Assembly: GCF_002999335.1 (NCBI RefSeq)
Contig: NW_020312723.1
Coordinates: forward strand, 62,001 to 126,000
Direction: 5' to 3'
DNA: 64,000 nt
DNA from: Cyclospora cayetanensis
Taxonomy: Eukaryota > Apicomplexa > Conoidasida > Eucoccidiorida > Eimeriidae
This document shows, in pieces, positions 22,812-33,630 of the stretch. The stretch's first letter is position 1; each line of letters begins with the position of its first letter. Made by a program: the position numbers and the translations under genes. The notes beneath the pieces are model-generated. The model did not search any database. It saw only the letters and a list, made by a program, of their open reading frames with translations, and was not told where the DNA came from.

Positions 22812-25800
22812 CTACTCCTTGCTAAATACTGCCGTGCCCAGATGTGTGCTCCCCTGGTGTCGCGACGTGCTGGGATGTATGTGTGGGGGCACAAAACGAA
22901 CAAGTAGTGGAAAGGGCAATACAAAGTGACGGAAAGGCAAGGTGGTCCTCCCTGGGGAGCCAGGTGAGAGCTGTGGAGGAAAGGGCGGCCATGCAAGTGA
23001 CGACGTGGAACAGAAGGTGGGCTCAGAAGGCTCCCTACCAATGATGCGACGCGGGGCAGCGTGTTCAAGGTGCCGAATGTAGGGGTGCTCTAACGCCTCC
23101 GCAGCAGTCATGCGGCCCTGCGGTTCGAGTGTCAGCAGTCGCTGCAAGAAATCCAATGCCACGCGGTCGAAACGCCCTGCATACCTGCGAGAATAGAAAT
23201 CTGAGACCCCCGGAAAGGTGCAGGAGACTGCGGAAGGCACTCAGGGGAGGGAGAAACAGGCAGTAGCATACGGTTCCCGTGAGATGGTATTGAGCGGGAG
23301 TGAGATGCCCGTCTGCGATCCTCGCGAAGAGCTATGTTCCGCGTTTAGAGCTTGGCAAGATTAAATGAAGCTTTGGAACTTGCAGCCTTGAATGCATGTG
23401 GCCGTGCACCTGTTGCGGAGTCCCTCAGGGGGCGGCAGAGGCGGAAATTTTATATGCGAATATCTGTGGGCAGTACAGCGGCCCTGACCGCAGTGTATTG
23501 TGTCTGGTGCAACAGCTAAGAGTATGTGTTTCAGAACAGCTGTTGGCCAGTCAGTAAGTAAACGCCATTGCCACTGCTTTATCGCATAAGGAGGGGGAAT
23601 GCCATAGACACCGAATCTTTTGAAGGAACAGGGGTCCTAGCTCACCGCGGGCTAACAGAGAGGGCCCTGGCCTGCTCCTCCGTAATAGGGCCCAGCACCA
23701 GTTGAATTTTGTAGAGCTGGTCGATGTCGCTGTCTCCAGGGAACAAAGGCTGCTGATCGATCAGCTCGCCCATTATGCACCCTAAAAAACGCAGATGCTC
23801 GCAAAGTGTATGCCTTAGACCTCCGACGTGTATGCGGCCAGCTACAGGAGAATGACATACGTGAAGTTTGGTGCAGGTCAAAAGTCGTGGATTCCAGCAC
23901 GAGGTGGCTTAGCCTAGAGAACGGAGGCTGGAAGCTAGCGTGCCAGAGGGTAATTCAATACCTGCTGCCCACAAGTCCACGGGAGCTCCATATTCCAGGC
24001 CGCCTGTAAGCAGCTCGGGAGCCCTGTACCACCTGGTGGCTACATAACTCGTGAGAACGGCGGTGACCGCGTCCATACACCGGGCAAAGCCAAAGTCGCA
24101 AAGCTTCAAGGCGCGAGTTTTCCTGAAAAGTGATACAGCGATATAGAAAAAAGCAGTGCTGAATAGCGGTCTGCTTAGTTGATAAGGGGCTGTCATTTCG
24201 TCAGTCGCAGCCATGCGTGCAACATGACAGCAGGAGGCAAGCTGTTGGGAGGGTAAAGATGCTGGATGGTTTTCAAGTAGACTTATTGGGTGCCGTGGCC
24301 TCAATACAACGATGGCAATTTAGACTGAAATGCAACTGGGCTGTGTGGGTAAGAGTGCAAAAAACAACAGCGAGAGCCGCCGCAACCGAAAGAGCATGTT
24401 CATGCGTATGTGCGAGCTCGCTGACGGGTTGAGAAGTAGGTTTTCAGGCTTGATATCTCTATGGACAATTCTATTGGCGTGACAGTGCTTCAGGGCCCGC
24501 ACCAGCTGCCACATGCAGATGCGAACCGTCTCCTCCTGAGAGAATGCAGGAACACAGTTTGAACAGAGGAAAGGTGCGGCACGCATTGAGTGCAGATAGT
24601 AGGCAAACGCTTACCATCCACACACTATGCGTTTATTCTTTCTTCCTCTACGGTTGCGTGGCACTTGCTGAACTGCTGCCTCCTCCCTTCTGCCTCTGAC
24701 TACTCGTTTCTCTGCCTAGCTAATTGCGTGAGCTCATGTGCGGTTTGCTAATTTTTTGTCTTATCCTGTAATTCAATGTCGCCCCCCTTCAAGAGGCCCT
24801 TCCTCTATCAATCGCTTGATCCTGGCGACGCGCACTGTGCCCTATTAGTGCTAGGGGGCTTGCATGAGAAGCAAGAGTTGCAGCAACAGCAGCGATCATA
24901 GTAACAGCAGTGTTTTCTGACATCGACTCCACCAGGCGACGCCTCAATAATTTCCATGAGATTCTTATCCACGAACTCAAAAACGAGGTGCAGCCGTTCC
25001 TTTCTGCGGGAGCACCAGTCTTCGGGTGTGCACACACACCCTAGCCCCGGCTTTCCACGTCATGTGCTCCCTTGTAGAGCCCTAATTTTTCCTATCCAAA
25101 GCGGCCCATTCAAAGTCTAGTACTGCGCAGACAAGAGGCCTTAATATTGGCTTCAGAATATTACCAATGACATTATGCTAGCGGCTGTTACCTTTTAAAG
25201 GCCTCAATGAGCCAAACTATGTTCTCATGGCGTAGCTTTTTCAAGTACGTCACTTCGCGCGCAATCGTCTTCTCCAGCCTGTTTGAATCTGCACAGCACA
25301 GGGAAGGAGCTTCAACAGTGAAGCTTTCGCCCCTCGCCATCGCCATAAACTTCGTGCTGCTTCATTTAGATTTACCCCTGTCACCCTGCCCGTCCTTAAA
25401 AGTGTCGCTTCTGGCGTTTCATCACAAGGGCCCGCGGGGTGCCTCGGCAATATCTGCATTTAATTGGAGAAGTTCTTTCCATCTAAGCGTATACTGAAAT
25501 CCATAATCACTTTCAATGTTCGTGCCGCAGCCATTTAATGGAAATGCATTCGTTTTCTGCCCGTGGCGTGCTCACTGCTCACCGCTCATCCACTTGAACG
25601 ACTTGATAGCTACTACTTCTCCTGTCTCCTGAATTCACGCAATTCAAAGAGGGCCACCCACCTCTTATGTCTTTGCTTATTCGACTTGTAATTTTCTGCT
25701 TCCAACCGAGAACCCAAGTGTAGCGGAGCACAAGGTAGCACAGCGCAAGGCCCACAGGGCTTGACAAGGGATACACATGAAAGAAACAACCTCTAAGGGC

Positions 25801-25992
25801 GAGATATTTTAAGCCTTTTATCCCAGAGACTTTGTTCAGAGCATGTTGACTACTTGAAATGTTGAAGCAAAGTAAGGTATGGCGCAAATCTCATTTCCAA
25901 AGCCCTGAATGTATTAGTACCTTATTGCAGCATTTTAAAACCACACCGTAGGCTCCCTCCCCAACAACGCCAAGCACCTTGTACTTCTGCAT
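22812..25992 (-). CDS. CDKL-type CMGC protein kinase
   Basis: Nine exons all join in phase for 376 residues: 25992-25921, 25628-25583, 25288-25192, 25003-24922, 24535-24426, 24122-23962,23781-23646, 23463-23410 and 23184-22812. All key kinase elements are present: glycine loop [15 protein letters not shown] lysine, [17 protein letters not shown] (alpha-C), [58 protein letters not shown] and [13 protein letters not shown]. The last group, with [16 protein letters not shown] and ALEHPYI, is typical of cyclin-dependent-kinase-like (CDKL) enzymes, which control cilium/flagellum length and microtubules in other protists. The activation loop reads LTSYVATRW, so it has T-S-Y where CDKL/MAPK kinases have T-D/E-Y. 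The ATG starts the domain directly (MQKYKVLG). The final exon runs past the domain into a Pro/Ser-rich tail whose end is less certain. Confidence 0.9.
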
Positions 25993-28822
25993 TTTTTAGC
26001 TGCTCATGGGCCTTTGGAGCTGCCTCAAGGGCCGCGCCCCCTTTTAAGTGTCCATTTGTGGCCAGGACACTCTCTGAGTTGCCTAGTGTATGAACGGCCC
26101 CTGGGAGCTTTAATTCACCCACAAAGCTTCAGTTAAAAACGTTCTGCATTTTCATGCTGCTTTCCTTGATTTGCAGCAGTGACAGAGGCCCTTAGCCCCT
26201 TGCACTGCTCCGTAGTGTTGCGGTAGGCAAGCTCCTTGGTGGGAGTTGGGAAAGTCTTTCTCGACTAGACAGCTGTAATGCACTCTTTGTATAGCTCGCT
26301 ATACGCTTTTGCGTGTACCAGCAAGAAATTAGGCAGGTAGAGGCCCGGGAAGGGAGAGCGGAAGGGGACTACAATGTGGCGCACGGCGGTCTTTTTGACA
26401 ACTCAGGAAGGCCTTCCTAGGTGACGCCAGTGGCACTAAATGCGGTCTGTATAGAAAGCGTTATATAGGGCAGCTCATAAGAGGTCATAGGTTAGTAGTA
26501 TGGGGTGAAGATCTCGTAGTGAGACTTTTGCCCCTGTTCACCGGGGCTTCTGGTCCCTTGGGTTCAAAATTCAGAATTTATTGCACCGGTTCGTTGCAAC
26601 AAAAGGAGGTGCACAAGAACTCTTAGATTTGAAGGAGAGGAAAGGCTATAAAATTGCACTAATGCTAAAAACCCCACGAGTCGGAGATGCAAATTTCCCA
26701 GGAGGTAGGGTCACCTCCTTCAAACTAGACGCGGGCGTGAAGGAAAGCCGCAATGAAACGCCAACAAAAACACTGATAGGGCAGCAGGCTGCTTAAAAAG
26801 AACAAAATTCAAGCAGAGGGCAGCATTCATAGCGCAAGGATACGCGGGGCTGAGGCTGTCAACGTACGGGGGGAGGATTCTCTTCGGACAACCGCACGCA
26901 AGGCCCTTCTGCTACAGCTATGCAATACCATCGCAACAGTTTTTGATTTTTAAATATTGCTGCATGCAGAGACCTGGGACTGTCGGAGGAGACCAATTGG
27001 ATTGGTCAAAATCCCTGATGAAACCAAGGGGCCGGGGGTCACCCGACTCGGCCGCAGCCTCTGTAAAGCAATATAGCGCTTAACTGAATGACGACGGCAG
27101 ATAATTGCCTCTTCTGACATACAATATTGCTAGTGAAAAGAACTATTGGTCTTTAAATGCAGAGGCACCCTTATCAATGCTAGGACGAATCACGCAGTGA
27201 AATTGGGCGAATAGCACTAGAAGTAACTTTCTCATTCCCCCTGAATATCTCTCTCGCTTAACTGATTTAAGGACACAGCGAAAGTATTTCGTTGCTCCGC
27301 CGGTGTCCATTTACGCCTTTTTCTTTACGGTCCGTCACCCTTGGGTGCCTCAAAGCCCAGTGCGTAACCATCACACTACAGTGACGATTGCTTATATCAT
27401 AAGCATCATGTATTGAGAACAAATTATATGAGTTTACCAGTCCTTATCGGCTTCATATGCTGCCTACATCCACGGCCACATAATTCTTGGTAAGTAGGCA
27501 ATAACATCTTCCGTGTTTACATCGGCTGCATCAATTCTGCCCTGTTTCCCTCCATAGACACGAATTTTCTACATCTGCATATTAGCTGTACATATGTAGG
27601 CTAATGGATTATCAGTCCATCACGATATTCAGCACAAAGGGACCCTAGTACCCGTACGATTACACATAATCCAAATGGCCCGGTAGACCGAACCCACAGA
27701 GCAGCTGCTGCGGTGCTTTCCTGGAAATTACTGTAGTGCCTGCTTACTTTTCAATCATAGCACCCAGCACGTCAAAATGGACTGGAATAGTGGTGGATAA
27801 CCGTCCGTTCAGTATATATCGAATTCCATATGACAGAGCTTCAAATCTGCCGGTGTCACTAAGAAGACGTTTTTCCGAGTACTTGAAGTGCGCTACCGCT
27901 TTCTTGCACAGCTTTGCAAGCAGGTTTGCATACGGAAAGCTCAGCAAAGCATATGCATATCTATCCTTTTCTATGTAGATACACGTATCCACATACACAA
28001 ATGTATATGAAATAATATCACGGCAATTTACATGGGCCTATGCACTGCTTAGTGCAGGCATACGCACGTAGATGTATTGTACATGAACGCTTAGATGTAC
28101 TCCAACTCTGCATTGATACTTCATGTCGATATCGCATACATCTACAACACTTCGCAGGTATCTCCTAAAGTGGACATAGAGAAAAGCTTTCTGAGCATTG
28201 TGCTTTTCCACGTGGCCCATTTCCCTCAAATGAACAGCCTTCCGCTGATGCATACGAGTCTAGGCAGATGCTGCACTTGCCTGTCACCGAGAGAGCGAGA
28301 CACTTAAAGAATGCAAGCTGTCTTAGGGTTGATAAAAGAGGGTGCAAAAGACCTGGGTTGGACGTGCGTGTACAGAGCTCTCGCTCCAGATAATAATTTT
28401 CCTCTTTAAGTGGCAAAGTCAGAGAGAAGCCTTATAATAAAGCTTCTGCACAGTTGCAACAAAACAAACACCGCCCACAAATCCTCCAACGTTAGGCCTC
28501 TCCTGTTGCACCTGAGTAGCTATTCGTCTGTGCACGGAGCGCGGAGGCCCTTCTCTCTCTATGCGCTTGAAACTGCAATCAGTTGTCGCTGAGGGGTTGA
28601 GTGTGAAGCGTGCGGAGTGGAGTGGGACGCCTAGCAGGCAGCTGCAGCACAGAAGCCCACGGGGAAGAGATACGATCGACGCAACTTTCGCGGCATTATT
28701 CAGTAGCTGGCTTCTTCCTGCCTGCTGCTGCCAGAAAAACCAAGCGAAGCGTTTGAGTTGAAAGCAACAGGATCAGGAACTGGTTCATACTGCAGTTGCC
28801 TCCCTGAAAGACCCACGGATAT
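25993..28822. other. AT-richer intergenic region
   Basis: By eye this spacer is clearly AT-richer than the flanking genes. I find no exon supported by motif or phase. It holds a short tRNA-like segment (27,333-27,386) and ATAC/ATGT-rich stretches near 27,980-28,080. The kinase promoter should lie at its left end. Confidence 0.55.
27333..27386 (-). other. Degenerate tRNA-Gln-like segment
   Basis: On the minus strand, TAGTGTGATGGTTACGCACT followed by GGGCTTTGAGG resembles the D-arm and anticodon arm of eukaryotic tRNA-Gln (TAGTGTAATGGTTAGCACT...CTTTGAA). The segment is bounded by CGTCAC and GTGACG, a 6-bp inverted repeat. The T-arm (GTTCRANTC) is missing and the anticodon stem is imperfect, so this is not a working tRNA. 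Confidence 0.35.
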
Positions 28823-29864
28823 TTAGTTGAGGCGTGCGGGCTTGTTCCCTGATTCTTCAGCTAATGTGTCCTGGGCGCTTGCTACTCGCAGAATCGCCTT
28901 TTTGCTTGACTCTTGAAGCTCCCCGCCGCATATTACTTCGTCTAGCAGGTAATATGCCTAATGTAGCAGTAGAAGCAACATAAGCATCTTACTTGCACGC
29001 AGAGCTTAATCATGAAAGGCATCTTGGGCCACCCACTGAGGCGACGATCATCGTGTGGAAGGCCTCTTCAGTGTGCGCCTTCTCTTACCTTGTGAAAATT
29101 GAAGATAAGATCGAGCTCGCAGACATTGCCAAAGTACTTGTCTAAGACCTCGACATAGTGATGCACGACTTCCAGCACCAACAATGCATTCTCCCGCGCA
29201 TCCACGCACGCAATGAAGAACAGACTCGCATACCTTAGAGAAAGCAGGCACAAGCATATAAAAGGAAACGCTACAGGCGAGAACAAAGAGCTCAAGGGCG
29301 GGGTGGAATGACACAGATACACACCGCGCCCCTGAAGCAGAATGGATGGAAAGGCTGGGATAGTGGGAAGCAAACAGAGTCTTTGCTTCGGCATCTCTAC
29401 CAGACAAAACTGAATTTTGCAGCAAAAATATGAGAGCGGAACTAGAAACAACACAGGCGCCGCTGGAGTGAGAGGCACGAGGGAAAAGCTACCAGAAAGT
29501 CTATGCAGCTCGCTAGCTGACTCTAGCGATTCCTCAGATGGGCATGACATGAAAACGATAAGAGGTGCACCCAGGAAAGCCGCTCAAAAGCTAAAATATA
29601 AGGGTGACAAAGAAGTGCGTGCCACACTTCCTACCTCTTGAATACCAATTTAGTGTCCTCTTTCCACTCAATGACGTTGCACTGTTTGGCGTTCCGTTGT
29701 AGCACGCGCGAGGCCGCGTCGCGCACAAGTTCGTTTCTCTCTTTCGCGCTGCGTGCTGCGGATCTGAGGAAACCGCCGGACTCACCTTCTGACTCGTAGT
29801 CGCCAAACCAACGGCATAGGCGCACTTTCCCTTGGCGCGACACCAGCAGGAGGAAGTTGAACAT
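28823..29864 (-). CDS. AP1S: AP-1 clathrin adaptor complex sigma subunit
   Basis: Three exons, 29864-29635, 29233-29089 and 28957-28823, join in phase for 169 residues. The protein matches the small (sigma) chain over its length: [74 protein letters not shown] and [10 protein letters not shown]. It is closer to AP-1 sigma than to AP-2 or AP-3. The subunit sits in the core of the adaptor that sorts cargo at the trans-Golgi network and endosomes; in apicomplexans AP-1 is linked to rhoptry and microneme protein traffic. The ATG begins the conserved first strand. The beta-1/alpha-1 loop has about 15 extra residues (29,760-29,815) that hold an in-frame intron-like segment (see findings). The family is usually about 145-160 residues. 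Confidence 0.93.
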
Positions 29865-30021
29865 CTTGTGAACTTGAATAAAGCACACGAGACTACGCCA
29901 CAGACATACTCACGCCTTGCCCCAATAGACAATGCAAGACACTTGGGTGCGCAATATGTTCTCAAGTTGAAACAGGATATCCGTTTCCTCTTCTGATACT
30001 TCTCTGCTCTTTTCAGTGCCT

Positions 30022-30811
30022 TTACTTGGGCAATGCCTTGGAAAATGGGTGCCTGGGCCGTGGGATGCAGTAACGGCGGAGAGTAAGGCAAGAGGCCGCA
30101 GGTTTTACAAACAGATTTGTATTATGCCCTTTTCCTGCAGCGGTGGTGTAGCAGCCACTGATGGTACGCTGACGCCTCTGCGGTTGAGACTCCAATGCCC
30201 TCACGCCTCTATTACCCCTCTTTAGAACCGTAGCGAATAACCGAATCCTCAAGCAACGCAACGGATATGCGAACTGCATGGCAAAAACGCGACCGGCTCG
30301 GCAGACCTCCCTTTTTCTCTCGAGGTATTGCCGGCCCACGACAGACCTGGGTCTATATCCGCTAAAGATTTTAAAATCCTGTATTATTTCATCAAAGGAT
30401 ATGCGTGGTAAAGGAAGTCGGCAAAAAGGCGGCAGAATGACCCCCAGCGGCGGTCTTGCCTCGGCGCATGCGGCGAAGCCAGATGACCGACAAGAAATCT
30501 GTGCGCTTTTTTGTCTTGTTTTTGTTTCTCCACTCTTTTTGCCTGGAACTATATGTTTTATCAGTCTTGATGTTATCGATGAGCATTTTCCCCCGAGGCC
30601 TCCATAGGCGCTTCCATCCATCGCAAAACATAAACGGCGTGTCCGGCAGGACGACTAACCTGGCTGCCACATAGGAGAACATGCCCCAAGAAAGTGGTAT
30701 ATCTGAGGTAGACCGGAGACAGCTGCTGAAGCGTTCTATTAGGGCGGTATACTTTGCATTATGGACCAGGCTAAATGCTCGGTCACTGCTCCGTTGTTTG
30801 CTTCTTCTCAC
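30022..30811 (-). CDS. Unrecognised multi-exon gene with two 32-nt exons
   Basis: I do not recognise this protein. A chain of minus-strand exons agrees in phase: an exon ending at 30660 (PLSWGMFSYVAAR), then 30378-30347 (ILKSLADIDPG), 30273-30242 (VRISVALLEDS) and 30177-30022. Donors are GTTAGT, GTCTGT and GTTATT; acceptors are AATACAG, CATGCAG and ACCGCAG. Two of the exons are only 32 bases. The middle part reads like helical-repeat protein. The 5' end is open and upstream exons are likely. The last exon's long basic tail may be wrong if another intron follows. The gene lies just upstream of the AP-1 sigma gene on the same strand. Confidence 0.4.
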
Positions 30812-32279
30812 GCTTGCTGCCCTTTTTGTACCTTTGAGGAACCCTCGATGCTTTCTTCGCTTAAAATAGTGCCTGCTTAGCCTGTTTTGTGGGGAGCTGT
30901 TGACCTATATTGACCTAGACGTCTGGCATGGTAGCCGTGCATCCCGTTTGTTCAGCTGCCGAAGAACAGGCATTCTATGGAGTGGGAAATGAAATGGACC
31001 TTTCTACCAGAGGGGGAAATTCAGGTGCCTTAGCGCCACAGCCGGCAGAGTCCTGCCAGCCGTAGGTTAGCAAGATGCAAAGAGCGTAGTGCGCTACTCT
31101 ACGCTTTTCACTTTCCCCTGCATGAGTTGTATTTAATCACAAATTAGTAGGAGACTGACTGTTTCATTTGACTGTTCGTATACGCCTTTTGAACAAAACA
31201 GCTTTAGCTCGACAGAAAAAGACGCAGTGTTTTGTGCGTGTGCGCTAGAGATACTATGAGCAGCTAGCTCTGAATGCTCGCAATACCTAGAGGGCGCAGC
31301 TACGTGCCCTCTAGCTGCCCTTGTCCCCTGAGGTAGGGAAAACGGGGGTGCGTGGGCAGGTGAAGGAGCGCTATTGTTTGGAAAACACTCAGTAACTCTC
31401 TAGTGAGTTTGTCTTGACACTGGAGTTTAGGTGAGGAACCAGATGAGCCACCGTTTGTTCCTCATAAGAAATGTAGCATAGACTTCAGGGCCACTGTTTT
31501 CAAGTTTGTAGACTTGATCGTGCGTATACGTAAATCTCGTGCGGCGGGTGCCTGTAGCACTACCCGTCTATGTAGGCGACTTGTCGATTATTCATTTGGG
31601 CGGCGTGGAAAGTCTACAAAAGTCGGGCTAACGAGAGCACAATGACAGCTGGTTTGCTAGGCCTTACGGTGCGTGATTAAAAAGCAGTGAAAGGCTGCCT
31701 TTCTGGCTTGCCGACCGCTACGTATGCGCTGAATGCCCTTGTGAAGCACAGTTCTTTGACTGCGTGCGAAGTTCGTGGTAGCTGGTGGCACAAAAACCTG
31801 CAAACTATGATTGCTATGAAGACGTTGTATAGCTTTAAAAAACGCTGCCTCTTTTCTACTTGATAAAGTGTACGGCGAAACGCGCCGTCGCGTTGGACGA
31901 TTGCGTGGGCTGAGAAGACCGGGGCATATACTGCCCGAGAGAAAGCTGTAAGACAGCTGCAGAATGCTCGCCTCAGACATCCAAAAGCGTGAAATGACAC
32001 CTTTAGATAACAAGTGTGGTGTTCCATTCAACAATTTTGCCCCAGCGGGCTCTCAAGCCTCTTAGGGAAAGGATTATTGCTCCTTAGCGCCTCAAATTAA
32101 AAAGGCGCCCCTTGGTATTTATGATTAACCAATGCAGTACATTTGACGACCTGCGTATAATATAGCAGCTTAGCAAATCCAGAGAAGGGTACGGCCAATG
32201 CCCTAGTGCCGATGCCATCAGCTTTTGCTCGCAGCAACGTGCTGCCCACCAGCTAGCTGTCCCTTCTTACTTAGAGCCA
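30812..32279. other. Intergenic region
   Basis: No convincing exon. Minus-strand frames at 31.66-32.03 kb are open in two registers but have no motif and no matching splice sites. Confidence 0.5.
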
Positions 32280-33351
32280 TTACGGATTACGCCTATTCTT
32301 TTTGCTCCCGCGGCCACCCTGGCCCTGTGACTTCCCTTGAAACGCCATCCGAGGCGTACATGGCCAATCGATGGGACGTGGGTTGGCACTGATCTCTAAG
32401 GGTTGGGAGAGCAGGCGCAAGTCGGAGAGAGCGCCTGCCGCAGGCGTCTTCTCCGAGCGAGGAGCAATATGGGAGTGCCCTGCTGCGGAGGATGGCATCT
32501 CCGTGCCGTTCGTGTCTAATGCCCCTTGTCGTGGGGCACAGCCTCGTGGTGTGACGGTATTCGACACACATTTCGCAGGCTCCTCCGTGCCCGCCTTGGC
32601 ATGAGCATGCACCACTGCGGAATCTTCCAGAGCCCTCAGCTCCTCAGATGAATCTGGAAGGCTGAAGTCCAACAGCTCCTCTTTGCCTAGCCAATCCGGC
32701 AGATTTAGCTCCCCTACTGGGCTCTCGATCCCCGCAAGGGATTCACCAGGATCCTCTGAATCCTCCAGCGCTCCTGAAGCCTCTGGAGAACCAGGAGCCT
32801 CGAGGCCCAGAGCCTCATTAAGGGCAGCAAGAAAGGCTTGATTGCCTTCCAGAGAGGGGGCATCGTTCCAGCGGTCTGCGTCAATTAGAGCCAAGGTTTC
32901 ATCAGGGAAACAAAGGGCCTTCTCCTGGGCATCAAGCAGCGCCACGACATCCTAAGAGCCGACCCACAGACCGCAGCAAGAGTGGCAGCGTAAAATGCTA
33001 ATACCGTCAGGCAGCACGAGAAAATGCGTGCCCCGATACACGCGCGCCAAATTCAGTATATTGCACTGCGTCCATATATATAAAAATCTACAAGTATGGG
33101 GATTCGTATGATCTGCCTGGCAAGGACAGTCCAGCGTGTGCACACCAGTGTAGATGCAAGTCACCCCTGTGCTGCTACGTGCAGGAGCAACAGACCCAAA
33201 CATCCTGCCCTGACTCCCCCAGCGGACAGAGCAGCAGCCATGGAGACAGTTCGGAACCAAGGCAAGGATGGGGTTCAAGACACAGACCGAGGCAAGACCA
33301 CTGGCTTACGCGGTACGTTAAGGCGAAAAGCTGTTCTGGAGAGGTCGCCAT
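32280..33351 (-). CDS. Acidic hypothetical protein
   Basis: I do not recognise the family. Two exons, 33351-33310 and 32951-32280, join in phase 0 for 237 residues. The short first exon encodes MATSPEQLFALTYR, followed by donor CGC|GTAAGC. The acceptor is CTCTTAG|GATGTC, so the join reads ALTYRDVVALLDAQEKAL, a plausible continuous helix. The first about 110 residues are strongly acidic and Leu-rich with several predicted helices. The C-terminus is basic and glycine-rich (GQGGRGSKKNRRNP), which suggests nucleic-acid or nuclear contact, but that is a guess. There is no signal peptide or membrane segment. Confidence 0.6.
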
Positions 33352-33630
33352 GAGGCGTTCCCGGAGCCGGATCCTCCTCTGTCTCTGGACCCTGCCAACA
33401 AAAACAAGGCCTTATTCTCTTGGAACATGCACACCAATTGCCCCAAAACAAGAGACTGAGGCAGCGGCCAAAGCTGCTGCAGCGTGTGTGTGTTGGCTTT
33501 ACCTGCACCGCCCAGTGAGAGCTGTGCGTCCATACAACACTAAGGAAAAGGTAGCTATGGAAGGGGGCTTTTCAAAAGATAGGCCTTTGAGTGTAACGCC
33601 CCGAGTCTACAGGAGAAGCAGCTCCTGCAG

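Noticed and set aside
23185..23240. Extension of the last CDKL exon upstream ([11 protein letters not shown])
   Set aside because: It resembles the kinase family by chance, but its acceptors are out of phase; a separate 54-nt exon at 23463-23410 ([14 protein letters not shown]) fits in phase and sequence.
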